From Eubacteriales bacterium (GTDB lineage Bacteria; Bacillota; Clostridia; JAQUNY01): 13,986 bases of DNA. Positions within the stretch are counted from its first letter, which is position 1; each line of letters begins with the position of its first letter. The translations under genes were made by a program, and so were the position numbers. Below are positions 1 through 7,148 of this stretch, one piece after another. The notes under the pieces were generated by a model. The model made no database searches and was not told the origin of the DNA. It saw only the letters and a list, made by a program, of their open reading frames with translations. The DNA lies in NCBI GenBank assembly GCA_028717405.1, contig JAQUNY010000032.1, positions 1 to 13,986 on the forward strand. The letters run 5' to 3'.

Positions 1-26
1 GCTTCTTCTTTTCCCATTCTATACAT
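1..26 (-). CDS. Possible start of a divergent gene (partial, cut by window edge)
   Basis: On the minus strand an AAGGAG ribosome-binding-like sequence (39-44) is followed after 12 bases by ATG at 26-24. A second in-frame ATG lies at 17-15, and the frame stays open to the window edge (MYRMGKEE...). The position, divergent from the ROK regulator, is where a regulated transport or catabolic gene is often found, but eight residues do not allow identification. The call rests only on the ribosome binding site and start codon. Confidence 0.3.
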
Positions 27-355
27 TTATTTCTGTTGCTCCTTCCAATAAACTGGATTCCTGCTGAATATTTGCGTTTTCTGGTAACGCATTAGATTTA
101 AATGAGTCATAAGTTACGCATTATCTGGCTTTGTAATCATACGTGATTATATCAATATGTTTTATCATTGTCAACGTTAATTAATTAACTTTCGTATATG
201 ATATTTATTTATGTTGCCTGCTTTACGACTCCTTTGATGTCTGATATAGTATAGAGTAAAGCTAAAATACATTTACTAAAATTTATCAGGCTTGAATCAA
301 TATGAGATGACCACTTATTAAGTGCTTATCAATCGTTTTATCAAGGATGTGAAAC
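27..355. other. AT-rich divergent intergenic region with several inverted repeats
   Basis: No convincing gene lies in this stretch. It contains TGCGTT-N7-AACGCA (73-91), TAATCA-N4-TGATTA (134-149) and a perfect 14-bp palindrome GTTAATTAATTAAC (176-189). There is also a near-direct repeat, TAACGCATTA (85-94) and TTACGCATTA (113-122). Dyads in a divergent region beside a ROK repressor gene are reasonable operator candidates, since ROK repressors bind as dimers and often autoregulate. Which dyad, if any, is bound cannot be told from sequence. The ROK start is preceded by AAGGA (343-347), 8 bases from ATG. Confidence 0.5.
222..250 (+). promoter_or_regulatory. Candidate sigma-70/sigma-A promoter for the ROK gene
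   Basis: TTTACG (222-227, 4/6 to TTGACA) and TATAGT (245-250, 5/6 to TATAAT) are separated by 17 bases, about 105 bases before the ROK start codon. The -35 box is imperfect and the region is AT-rich, so chance matches are possible. Confidence 0.4.
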
Positions 356-1654
356 ATGGCAGAAACAAACACACTTCAAAACAATACACCATTTCGAGAT
401 GATAATAATCAGACCAGGATCTTATCGCTTATCAGGGATTCCGACGGCATGACAAGGGCCGGAATAGCTGAAGCTGCTGCTTTAAGCATATTAACAACAA
501 AAAAATACGTCCGCGAACTGATTGATGAGGGCATTATTATCGAAAGCGGCACAGAAGAGTCAACCGGGGGAAGAAAAGCCGGCATATTGAAAATAAACCC
601 CGGCCATAAATACACTCTCGCTGCAGACATTGGAGCACATAGTGTAAAGATAGGCATAGTAAGGCTGGATGGTTCAATATTGGAAAATGAATACATCACA
701 GCTCAGGAGGGGCAAATCCCTGCCAGGATAATAAGCGTCGATGAACTGAGGAAAAAGCTAAAAGCCCTGATGCAAAAACACGATACAGATAAGTTTATAG
801 GCCTGGGAATAGGTGTCAGCGGCCTGGCAGACCATGCCGGCGGAATTATAAGGTTCTGCCCAAACATAAGCGGGTGGAATAATATCAATGTAAAAGACGA
901 GTTTCAGGATTTTTTAGGCATACCTGCATATGTCGACACTTCTGCCAGATGTACAGCTCTCGCGGAGCAGCATTTCGGCGCCGGTAAAAGCATTGGGAAT
1001 CAGGTGTATGTGTCGATAGGATACAGCATAAGTACAGGTATAATCATAAATTCACACCTTTTCAGAGGTGCAGCAGGCGCGTCAGGCGAGCTCGGGCATG
1101 TAACGGCAATTACCGGGGGAAGCCTTTGCACATGCGGCAATTATGGCTGCCTGGAGAATTATGTGACTTTGCCGATAATAATCTGGAATATTAGAAAAGC
1201 ATTAACAAATTACAGAGGTTATTCGCCATTAGCAGAACTAATGGCTTTAAAAGGTAAATTGAAAGCCGGCGCAAAAGATGAAGCAAAAACAGCCTCCGGA
1301 GATGATCCGCTCAAGAGCAGCAAATCATTTGAGCTTGAGGATGTCAGATACGCTCTGGAAAAAGGCGACAAGATAGTACTGAATGAATTGAGCAAGGCTG
1401 GAGATCTTCTGGGCACAGTACTGGCAAATATGGTCAATATACTTAACCCCGAGCTGATAATCCTGGGAGGCGGTGTCGTGGAGAATTTTCCCATAATAGT
1501 TGATGAAGTTGAAAGAAGCATAAGAAAGCAAAGTCTGATAGTTACTTACCAGAATCTGTCGGTTAAAAAATCTGCACTTGGCTATGGCGGCGCAATATCA
1601 GGCAGTGCACTGCAGGTGATCAACCTGTTCTTCGGACAGGATCCCGGCTGTTAA
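356..1654 (+). CDS. ROK-family transcriptional regulator (NagC/XylR/Mlc type)
   Basis: Residues about 19-65 form a winged helix-turn-helix, followed by the GGRKAG linker typical of ROK repressors. The ROK sugar-kinase-like domain begins with a phosphate-loop-like AADIGAHSVKIG (89-100). The ROK zinc motif is complete: His248 in GELGH plus C258, C260 and C265 in CTCGNYGCLE. An Asp at the kinase catalytic-base position is kept (D194), so sugar-kinase activity cannot be excluded, but the DNA-binding domain points to a repressor with a sugar or sugar-phosphate ligand. Residues about 300-326 are a Lys/Ala/Ser-rich stretch that looks longer than usual for the family. The glycerate kinase follows 78 bases downstream on the same strand, so it may be in the same operon and under the same control. 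The ligand is unknown. Confidence 0.88.
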   Translation: MAETNTLQNNTPFRDDNNQTRILSLIRDSDGMTRAGIAEAAALSILTTKKYVRELIDEGIIIESGTEESTGGRKAGILKINPGHKYTLAADIGAHSVKIGIVRLDGSILENEYITAQEGQIPARIISVDELRKKLKALMQKHDTDKFIGLGIGVSGLADHAGGIIRFCPNISGWNNINVKDEFQDFLGIPAYVDTSARCTALAEQHFGAGKSIGNQVYVSIGYSISTGIIINSHLFRGAAGASGELGHVTAITGGSLCTCGNYGCLENYVTLPIIIWNIRKALTNYRGYSPLAELMALKGKLKAGAKDEAKTASGDDPLKSSKSFELEDVRYALEKGDKIVLNELSKAGDLLGTVLANMVNILNPELIILGGGVVENFPIIVDEVERSIRKQSLIVTYQNLSVKKSALGYGGAISGSALQVINLFFGQDPGC

Positions 1655-1732
1655 TTGTTTATAATATCGTCTTTTTACTGTAGAATTGAATATGGCATTG
1701 ATTTACACAATTTCTAATTGGAGATACTGAAA

Positions 1733-2893
1733 ATGAAGATCATAATAGCCCCGGACTCATTTAAAGGAAGCTGCAGCAGCATTCAGGCAGCCGGCGCCAT
1801 TGAAAAAGGCATCCTGGAGGTATTCCCGGAAGCCTCTGTTATTAAGCTGCCTATGGCCGACGGAGGCGAGGGTACCGTTGAAGCGCTTGTCGCAGGCCTT
1901 GGCGGCACACTGTTCCGCGCCCCCGTCACAGGCCCGATGGGCGGAACAGTCGAAGCCGCGTACGGGCTCCTCCCCGACGGCACCGCCGTCCTCGAAATGT
2001 CCGCGGCTTCAGGCCTCACCCTGGTGCCGCCACATCAGAGAAACCCGCTCACTTCGACAACATATGGCACCGGCGAGCTTATCCGTGAAGTCCTGAACAA
2101 GGGATGCCGCAGCATCATCATCGGCATAGGCGGAAGCGCCACCAATGACGGGGGCGCAGGCATGGCACAGGCACTTGGCTATTCACTCACCGATTCATCC
2201 GGCGGCGAACTAAAGCCAGGCGGCGGTCAGCTTGGCGCTTTGCAGCGTATAGACAGCTCAAATGCAGACAAAAGGCTTCAAAACACAGAAATAAAGATAG
2301 CATGTGACGTTACTAACCCTCTTTACGGGGAAAACGGAGCATCCGCCGTTTACGGGCCGCAAAAAGGGGCAACTCCCGCGATGGTCTCTCTTCTTGACTC
2401 AAATCTCCGTCATTTCAGCACGGTCATAAAAAGAGATCTGGGCAGAGATGTCGCATCCATACCGGGCGCGGGCGCTGCCGGAGGCTTGGGCGCAGGCCTT
2501 ATGGCATTCTGTGGTGCCTCTTTATCATCAGGGATAGACACAGTACTGGATGCACTCAACTTCGACGGCATCCTTGAAGGCGCCGACCTCGTCATCACAG
2601 GCGAAGGGCGCGCAGATGCGCAATCCGCCCAGGGCAAGGTAGCTTCAGGTATAGGAAGAAGGCTTCTCTCAAGATCAGCCCCTCCCATCCCCGCCCTCCT
2701 GATCGCCGGCAGTATAGGTCCTGGCGCCGAAATGGTCCTTGAGCAGGGCATGACATGCCTGACCAGCATCACAGACAAGCCAATGTCACTGGAGGAGGCC
2801 ATGCGGAACGTTCTGACTCTGCTCGAAAAAACATCTGAACGTGCAATGAGGATGCTGAAAGCCGGGATGATCATCAAATCACACCTCGGCTGA
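1733..2893 (+). CDS. glxK: Glycerate kinase (GarK/GlxK family)
   Basis: The enzyme phosphorylates D-glycerate with ATP, feeding it into lower glycolysis. Enzymes of this GarK-like class usually give 2-phosphoglycerate. Family motifs occur in order (numbering from ATG at 1733): IAPDSFKGS (5-13), MADGGEGT (41-48), GIGGSATNDGGAGMAQALG (131-149), ACDVTNPL (190-197), GAAGGLGAGL (248-257) and LVITGEGRADAQSAQGKV (286-303). The length of 386 residues is normal. I prefer ATG 1733 to TTG 1718 because GGAGA (1720-1724) lies eight bases before it and MKIIIAPDSFKG is the standard N-terminus. A TATAAT at 1660-1665 lacks a matching -35, so transcription probably reads through from the ROK gene. The last 15 bases overlap the convergent trhP gene. 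Confidence 0.93.
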   Translation: MKIIIAPDSFKGSCSSIQAAGAIEKGILEVFPEASVIKLPMADGGEGTVEALVAGLGGTLFRAPVTGPMGGTVEAAYGLLPDGTAVLEMSAASGLTLVPPHQRNPLTSTTYGTGELIREVLNKGCRSIIIGIGGSATNDGGAGMAQALGYSLTDSSGGELKPGGGQLGALQRIDSSNADKRLQNTEIKIACDVTNPLYGENGASAVYGPQKGATPAMVSLLDSNLRHFSTVIKRDLGRDVASIPGAGAAGGLGAGLMAFCGASLSSGIDTVLDALNFDGILEGADLVITGEGRADAQSAQGKVASGIGRRLLSRSAPPIPALLIAGSIGPGAEMVLEQGMTCLTSITDKPMSLEEAMRNVLTLLEKTSERAMRMLKAGMIIKSHLG

Positions 2894-4111
2894 CCTTCTT
2901 CTCAACAGCGAATACCTGCAAGCCCCGCCCTCCAACGGCATAAATACGGTCATCTGCGGATGAGGAGCCTCGCTTATCCTGTTCATGTCCTCATCATACA
3001 TTTCACACACGACCTGTTCAAAATATCTGCCCGACGGAGGCACGACCTCCAGCCTGTCACCCTCAGCAAACCTGTTCCTCTGCTGGATCCTGGCCATGCC
3101 GCTTCCGTCATCATATTCCTCGACTATTCCGACAAAATCATAATCCCGTATATATGATGACGTGTTATAGACCTGCCCGCCCTTATCCGGCCTGCCGAAA
3201 TAAAATCCCGTCGAAAATTCCCTGTGACTTGCTTTAGAAACTTCTTCCATCTGCGAAGGATCAAAAACATACTTATCAGGGTCTGCATAATACCTGTCCA
3301 GTTCCTCTCTGTAGGCCTTAACTGCCGTTGCCGTATAATAGGCACTTTTCATCCTTCCCTCGATTTTAAGCGCAGCAGCCCCCGAATCTGCCAGCTCCTT
3401 TATATACGGGAGCATGCAGAGGTCTTTTGAATTGAATATATATGTTCCCCGGTCATTCTCGTAAACAGGCATGTATTCGCCAGGCCTTTTTTCTTCGACA
3501 AGGCTGTATTTCCACCTGCATGGATGCGCACACATCCCCCTGTTCGCGTCTCTCCCCGCAAGATAGCTGCTCAGCAGGCACCTCCCAGAATAAGATATAC
3601 ACATTGATCCATGTACAAATATTTCTGTTTCCACCCCGGCGGGAAGAACAGAATTAACACCGGATACCTCTTCCAGTGAAAGCTCCCTGGCCAGGATTAT
3701 CCTTTTAGCGCCCTGTCCTGCCCAGTACAAGGCACTCCTTCCGTTGGTAACACCGGCCTGGGTGCTTATGTGTATATCTATCTCAGGAGCGGCCTCTCTT
3801 ACTATGGAAAATACTCCGGGATCCGACACGATCACCGCATCTGCTCCCATACCGCTGATTTTTCTGACAAAGCCGTACATACCCTCCATGTCCGCATCAT
3901 GGGGTACAATATTCATTGCGATATAAACTCTGCCACCTTTTTTGTGTGCATATTCAATGCCGCGCGAAAGTTCATCATCGTCGAAATTACCGGCAAATGC
4001 CCTCAGCCCGAATTCCTCTCCGCCTGCATAAACAGCGTCAGCCCCATACTCAAAAGCCATTTTCAGTTTTTCCGGATCTCCGGCCGGAGCAAGCAGCTCC
4101 ATTTTTTTCAT
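2879..4111 (-). CDS. trhP: U32-family tRNA hydroxylation protein TrhP (peptidase U32 family)
   Basis: The U32 family signature is intact: EIFVHGSMCISYSGRCLLS at residues 163-181. Four cysteines (C171, C178, C194, C198) match the positions expected to hold an iron-sulfur cluster. The N-terminus (MELLAPAGDPEKLKMAFEYG) is typical, and a beta-rich C-terminal domain follows about residue 310. Although named a peptidase family, its characterised bacterial members of this type (E. coli YegQ/TrhP, B. subtilis YrrN/YrrO) make 5-hydroxyuridine at tRNA position 34 from prephenate-derived chemistry. The preceding gene is trmR, which acts on that product, as in B. subtilis, and this supports TrhP over RlhA or a protease. 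The gap to trmR is 85 bases. The start at 4111 has an AGGGGA about 13 bases upstream, a rather long spacing. A single copy of 410 residues is present, unlike the B. subtilis pair. Confidence 0.85.
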   Translation of the reverse strand: MKKMELLAPAGDPEKLKMAFEYGADAVYAGGEEFGLRAFAGNFDDDELSRGIEYAHKKGGRVYIAMNIVPHDADMEGMYGFVRKISGMGADAVIVSDPGVFSIVREAAPEIDIHISTQAGVTNGRSALYWAGQGAKRIILARELSLEEVSGVNSVLPAGVETEIFVHGSMCISYSGRCLLSSYLAGRDANRGMCAHPCRWKYSLVEEKRPGEYMPVYENDRGTYIFNSKDLCMLPYIKELADSGAAALKIEGRMKSAYYTATAVKAYREELDRYYADPDKYVFDPSQMEEVSKASHREFSTGFYFGRPDKGGQVYNTSSYIRDYDFVGIVEEYDDGSGMARIQQRNRFAEGDRLEVVPPSGRYFEQVVCEMYDEDMNRISEAPHPQMTVFMPLEGGACRYSLLRRRSAEV

Positions 4112-4196
4112 AAAGGTTTTCAGTTCCCCTTATCTAAGGATTTGTCCCCGTTTTTAGTACTTTGGCCTGCGATAATTCTGCTCCGAAAATATCTGC

Positions 4197-5015
4197 TCAT
4201 TTCTTTATGCAGACCGCCAACCCGTCCCCAACAGGGATGACGCACGATATAAGCGATTTATTGTTTTCAATATCGTAAATGAATTGTCTCAGCCTTGATG
4301 ATATTGTCCTGTGTTTTCGCGGATCAGCTTGCAGATCAGCCCCCAGGCAGGTTCCGGTATCAGCTCCGGTAGCAGTCCCCTGATCATCTCCGGTAACGAC
4401 TCCGGCATCAATCCAGGTACCAGCCCCCTGATCAGCCCAGGCGGGCATAGTGTCCATATAGTCGCTGCCGCCACCCGCTGCTCCCTGCTGACCACGAAGA
4501 GTAACCATTCCCTTCGCTTCCTCCACCAGTCCTTTGTATAGCACATTATCCGCTATTAATATGCCGCCCTTGCAAAGGATTCGCAAAATACCGGGAAGGA
4601 GCTCAGGATACTGTCCTTTTGCAGCATCCAGGAATATCAGGTCATAGCTCCCGCCGACATTTGGCAGGATGTCCGCCGCTTCTCCCGCAATGACCCTTAT
4701 GGTGCTGTCAAGTCCCGCTTTTTTTATATATGAACGCGCCAGCGCAACCATTGAAAAATCTCTTTCAACTGTATCTACCGTACCTTCCCCGCAGATAAAT
4801 GTTGACATCAGAATAGCTGAGTACCCCATCGCAGTACCTATTTCGAGAACCCTGCGCGGCTTTGCAATATTCCCGATCAAATTTAAAAAAGCCCATGTGT
4901 CGGGCTTTATCACGGGAATAAATGCGGCTTCAGCATAAGTTTTCATCTCTCTCAGTACATCAGCCCGCATCCTGAATGATCCGCTGCTTACCAACACATC
5001 CTCTGCCTCTCTCAT
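4197..5015 (-). CDS. trmR: tRNA 5-hydroxyuridine methyltransferase TrmR (O-methyltransferase) with a large internal insertion
   Basis: This is a class I SAM methyltransferase of the COMT-like family 3. It shows VLEIGTAMGYSA (56-67), FLDAAKGQYPELL (128-140), IADNVLYKGLV (154-164) and the C-terminal IPVGDGLAV (260-268), all matching B. subtilis YrrM/TrmR. TrmR methylates 5-hydroxyuridine-34 to 5-methoxyuridine, and the next gene encodes the hydroxylase TrhP. The family is usually about 215 residues. Here about 60 extra Gly/Ala/Asp/Thr-rich residues (about 166-232) sit between KGLV and the normal RLRQFI helix. I chose ATG 5015 (272 residues) because AGGGG (5020-5024) precedes it by 4 bases and the conserved fold starts just after. 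The same frame stays open to ATG 5114 through a Met-Ser-Gly-Arg repeat, and ATG 5087 has an identical ribosome binding site, so longer forms are possible. Confidence 0.85.
   Translation of the reverse strand: MREAEDVLVSSGSFRMRADVLREMKTYAEAAFIPVIKPDTWAFLNLIGNIAKPRRVLEIGTAMGYSAILMSTFICGEGTVDTVERDFSMVALARSYIKKAGLDSTIRVIAGEAADILPNVGGSYDLIFLDAAKGQYPELLPGILRILCKGGILIADNVLYKGLVEEAKGMVTLRGQQGAAGGGSDYMDTMPAWADQGAGTWIDAGVVTGDDQGTATGADTGTCLGADLQADPRKHRTISSRLRQFIYDIENNKSLISCVIPVGDGLAVCIKK
4320..4520 (-). repeat. Degenerate in-frame low-complexity insertion inside trmR
   Basis: Short degenerate units recur here, built on words like CCGGTA, CCCCTGATCA and ATCAGC. They encode a Gly/Ala/Thr/Asp-rich segment with partial repeats (TGDDQGTATGADTGT). 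The flanks align with ordinary TrmR on both sides, so this looks like an expanded insertion that kept the frame. Confidence 0.6.
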
Positions 5016-5114
5016 GTCACCCCTGCCGCTTCTGCCGCTCATGTCACTCATGCCGCTCCTGCCGCTCATGCCGCCCCTGCCGCTCATGTCACCCCTGCCA
5101 TTCCTGTCACTCAT
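5013..5114 (-). repeat. 9/18-bp tandem repeats forming multiple start sites before trmR
   Basis: Read on the minus strand, units such as ATGAGCGGCAGGRGCGGC repeat with variation. They encode Met-Ser-Gly-Arg-x-Gly in the frame of trmR. Two copies contain the identical sequence AGGGGTGACATG, a ribosome binding site four bases from an ATG (starts 5087 and 5015). Whether this segment is translated is unknown. It would add up to 33 basic, Gly-rich residues. Confidence 0.7.
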
Positions 5115-5147
5115 ACCATCATTCTTTTCTGCTATTATCCGCCGTCG

Positions 5148-5189
5148 CCCAATAGCCGATACCTGTACCCCAATAGCCGATACCTGTAC
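5148..5189. repeat. Perfect 2 x 21-bp tandem repeat
   Basis: The 21-bp unit CCCAATAGCCGATACCTGTAC occurs twice with no gap (5148-5168 and 5169-5189), in the spacer between the membrane-protein gene and trmR. Its identity suggests a recent duplication. No gene of its own is seen there. Confidence 0.9.
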
Positions 5190-5234
5190 TTTGTAACCCG
5201 TATCCTGCTGACGTTTTTCTGTCCGTCAGCCCCA

Positions 5235-5711
5235 TCATACCTGCTCGTGTCTGCGCCGCCTCTCTCCGCCCCATGCTTTGAGCTGCAGGCCCATCCACAT
5301 AAGCAAGGTGGGCAGCAGCGCGAAAACGATCCAGATGCTCTTGTAAGCCACAACCTTTGAGAGTTTTTCCAGTATGGGTGTGAAAAGGATTATATACGCA
5401 GGATAAAGTATTTCGAGATATCCCGAATCTATATATGTCAGAATATGCACGTCGACGGCATATATTATAAGGCCTGCCGCAGCCGGAAGGATCACTGAAA
5501 GAAAATTACGGGAGGCACCACCCAAAGCCTTGAGCAGTATTGCCGCCAGAGCTGCATAAAGCAGTACTGTAAGAAGTGTAAGCCCCAGATGTATCCAGAA
5601 CTTTGTATCTGTATATTCGACACAATACTGTGCCGTGCCGGCATAGATTTTACCTATAATAAAACTCAGCACCAGGTGTATCGCCAATGAAATCAGGTTA
5701 TTTTTCAACAT
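5235..5711 (-). CDS. Unidentified multi-pass membrane protein (158 aa)
   Basis: I do not recognise a family. The protein has four or five predicted membrane segments (about 5-24, 40-62, 70-92, 99-115 and 124-145) and a basic C-terminal tail (ERRRRHEQV), which would lie in the cytoplasm by the positive-inside rule. There is no enzymatic motif. A strong GGAGG (5724-5728) lies 12 bases before ATG 5711. It sits between mltG and trmR in the same direction, 86 bases after mltG, so it is probably co-transcribed with them. The neighbourhood (MltG trims nascent peptidoglycan) weakly suggests an envelope role, but nothing in the protein shows this. Confidence 0.75.
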   Translation of the reverse strand: MLKNNLISLAIHLVLSFIIGKIYAGTAQYCVEYTDTKFWIHLGLTLLTVLLYAALAAILLKALGGASRNFLSVILPAAAGLIIYAVDVHILTYIDSGYLEILYPAYIILFTPILEKLSKVVAYKSIWIVFALLPTLLMWMGLQLKAWGGERRRRHEQV

Positions 5712-5797
5712 ACCGCAGAATCTCCTCCCATACCTGTCTACGCCCTTACATCCTGCGTTTCTAGTCTGCCTGCGCTTTCATGTCCATAATTCATTAC

Positions 5798-6907
5798 CTA
5801 TTTCAGCCCGTATATCCTGCATGCCGCCTCATGTTCCTCCAGCGTTTTGGAAAAATAATGAGTGCCGTCGTTTTTGGCCACAAAATACAAATAATCGGTA
5901 TCTTCGGGATTCAGCGCGGCGTCGATGGCGGCTTTCCCGGGATTGCATATCGGCCCGGGAGGAAGGCCTTCATGTATGAAGGTGTTATACGGGTTATTTA
6001 TCTGAATATTGTTTTCATCAAAAGTTGTTATTGGCTGTCCGACTATTTCGGAATAAATATACTTCACGGTGGATGTCAGTTCCAGCCTCTTTGAAGCTCC
6101 GTCCCTGCCATTCAGCCTGTTGTGCAGAACACCCGATATTACAGCCATTTCCGAGGCATAGCGGGCTTCTTTTTGAATCAGGGAAGCCAGTATGATGATA
6201 TCGTCCGCTGTCATATTCAGGTATTTTGCCTGTTCGTAGTATTTTGTAGTAAATTTGCTGTCGAAATTTTCCAGCATCCTGCCTATTATCTGAACACTGT
6301 CGGCACTCAGATCAAATTCATATGTGTCCGGGAAAAGATATCCCTCAAGGCGGTTCTCAGTCCTTGGTATGTCCTTTTCAAAAATGTAGCCGAAATCATG
6401 GCTCTCAGCGGTATTGCGAAAATCCTCGCCCTCAACCAGCTTTTCAGCCTCAAGCTTTGATATTACAGACGAAACAGTGCTTCCCTCCGGGAACATTATC
6501 CTGACTCCGGCCGGATTGCTGGAAAGGATACTCATAACCTCTTCGTATGAAAGATATTTACTCAGGATGTGGGTACCTGACTTGTATCTGCCGTCATACC
6601 CATTAATGCCTGAAAGTATCCTGAACATCAGCTTGCTGCCGATCACTTCATTTTCAGCAAGTATTCCGGCTATGGCGGCAGTTCCGGAACCTAAAGGAAT
6701 AAATATCTGCATCCTGTCACCGGGAGCTATTTCGATGCTTGCAGAATTAATATTTGTTATGCTGCTGTCAACAGCGAACTTAAATCCCAGTGCAAAACAG
6801 AGCATAAAAATCATGGACAGCAATATGATGTAAATCACAATCCTGTTTTCATGCAGCGCTGCGGTTATTGGGCTCTTCGGTTTTGGTTTTGATTTTTGTT
6901 TTGCCAT
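5798..6907 (-). CDS. mltG: Endolytic peptidoglycan transglycosylase MltG
   Basis: MltG is a membrane-anchored lytic transglycosylase that cuts newly made glycan strands and so sets their length. Numbered from ATG 6907 (369 residues), it has a Lys/Pro-rich cytoplasmic tail (KQKSKPKPK), one membrane segment (about 23-45), a LysM-like region, and the YceG domain with LEGYLFPDTYEF, ASLIQKEA (predicted catalytic Glu247), a HEGLPPGPICNPG loop and YLYFVAKNDGTHYFS near the C-terminus. In-frame ATGs also lie at 6925 and 6967. The longer versions read into repeat-type DNA (see 6945-7058), and none has a strong ribosome binding site, so the start is uncertain. mltG-trmR-trhP order matches B. subtilis yrrL-yrrM-yrrN. 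Confidence 0.92.
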   Translation of the reverse strand: MAKQKSKPKPKSPITAALHENRIVIYIILLSMIFMLCFALGFKFAVDSSITNINSASIEIAPGDRMQIFIPLGSGTAAIAGILAENEVIGSKLMFRILSGINGYDGRYKSGTHILSKYLSYEEVMSILSSNPAGVRIMFPEGSTVSSVISKLEAEKLVEGEDFRNTAESHDFGYIFEKDIPRTENRLEGYLFPDTYEFDLSADSVQIIGRMLENFDSKFTTKYYEQAKYLNMTADDIIILASLIQKEARYASEMAVISGVLHNRLNGRDGASKRLELTSTVKYIYSEIVGQPITTFDENNIQINNPYNTFIHEGLPPGPICNPGKAAIDAALNPEDTDYLYFVAKNDGTHYFSKTLEEHEAACRIYGLK

Positions 6908-6944
6908 TCTGTCTGCTGCAGTCATGATCCATCCAATCCGATAT

Positions 6945-7058
6945 GATCCTGTATTATCCTGCCCCATCTCTCGTCCGGTACTGTCTTATCCTGCCCGTCT
7001 CTCTTTCGATTCAGTCCGATCCTGTCTTATCCTGTCCTATCTCTCGTCCGGTACTGTC
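6945..7058. repeat. 41-bp imperfect direct repeat between mltG and bipA
   Basis: Copies at 6945-6985 and 7018-7058 match at 38 of 41 bases, sharing the core TCTCTCGTCCGGTACTGTC. The spacing is 73 bases start to start. The wider stretch 6930-7135 is built of related words (ATCCTGTCTTATCCTG, TCCTGTCC). The first copy overlaps the longest possible mltG reading frame. I see no gene in 6908-7148. Confidence 0.85.
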
Positions 7059-7100
7059 AGTTCCCATCTCATCCGATCATGTCGCGTCGCGCCCGGCATA

Positions 7101-7120
7101 AGACACAGAACCGTCCCCTG
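7101..7120. repeat. REP-like intergenic motif (AGACACAGAACCGTCCCCTG)
   Basis: On the minus strand this reads CAGGGGACGGTTCTGTGTCT. From memory, near-identical short sequences recur between genes in many Bacillota and other genomes, often near IS200-like/REP-associated transposase genes. No transposase lies in this window. Only one copy is present, so the claim rests on recollection. Confidence 0.45.
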
Positions 7121-7148
7121 TCCTACCCTGTCCTGCCAGTCGCGCAGG

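Noticed and set aside
2410..2877. 155-codon minus-strand open frame opposite glycerate kinase
   Set aside because: It is antisense to conserved kinase motifs, and the Ser/Pro/Arg-rich composition is typical of a shadow frame.
2879..4111. Secreted collagenase-type U32 protease
   Set aside because: There is no signal peptide, and the four-Cys motif and trmR linkage point to tRNA hydroxylation.
3770..4240. 156-codon plus-strand open frame opposite trhP
   Set aside because: It is a shadow of the conserved U32 gene and matches no family.
5013..5189. CRISPR array
   Set aside because: Repeats are 9-21 bp, directly tandem and without unique spacers, and no cas gene is present.
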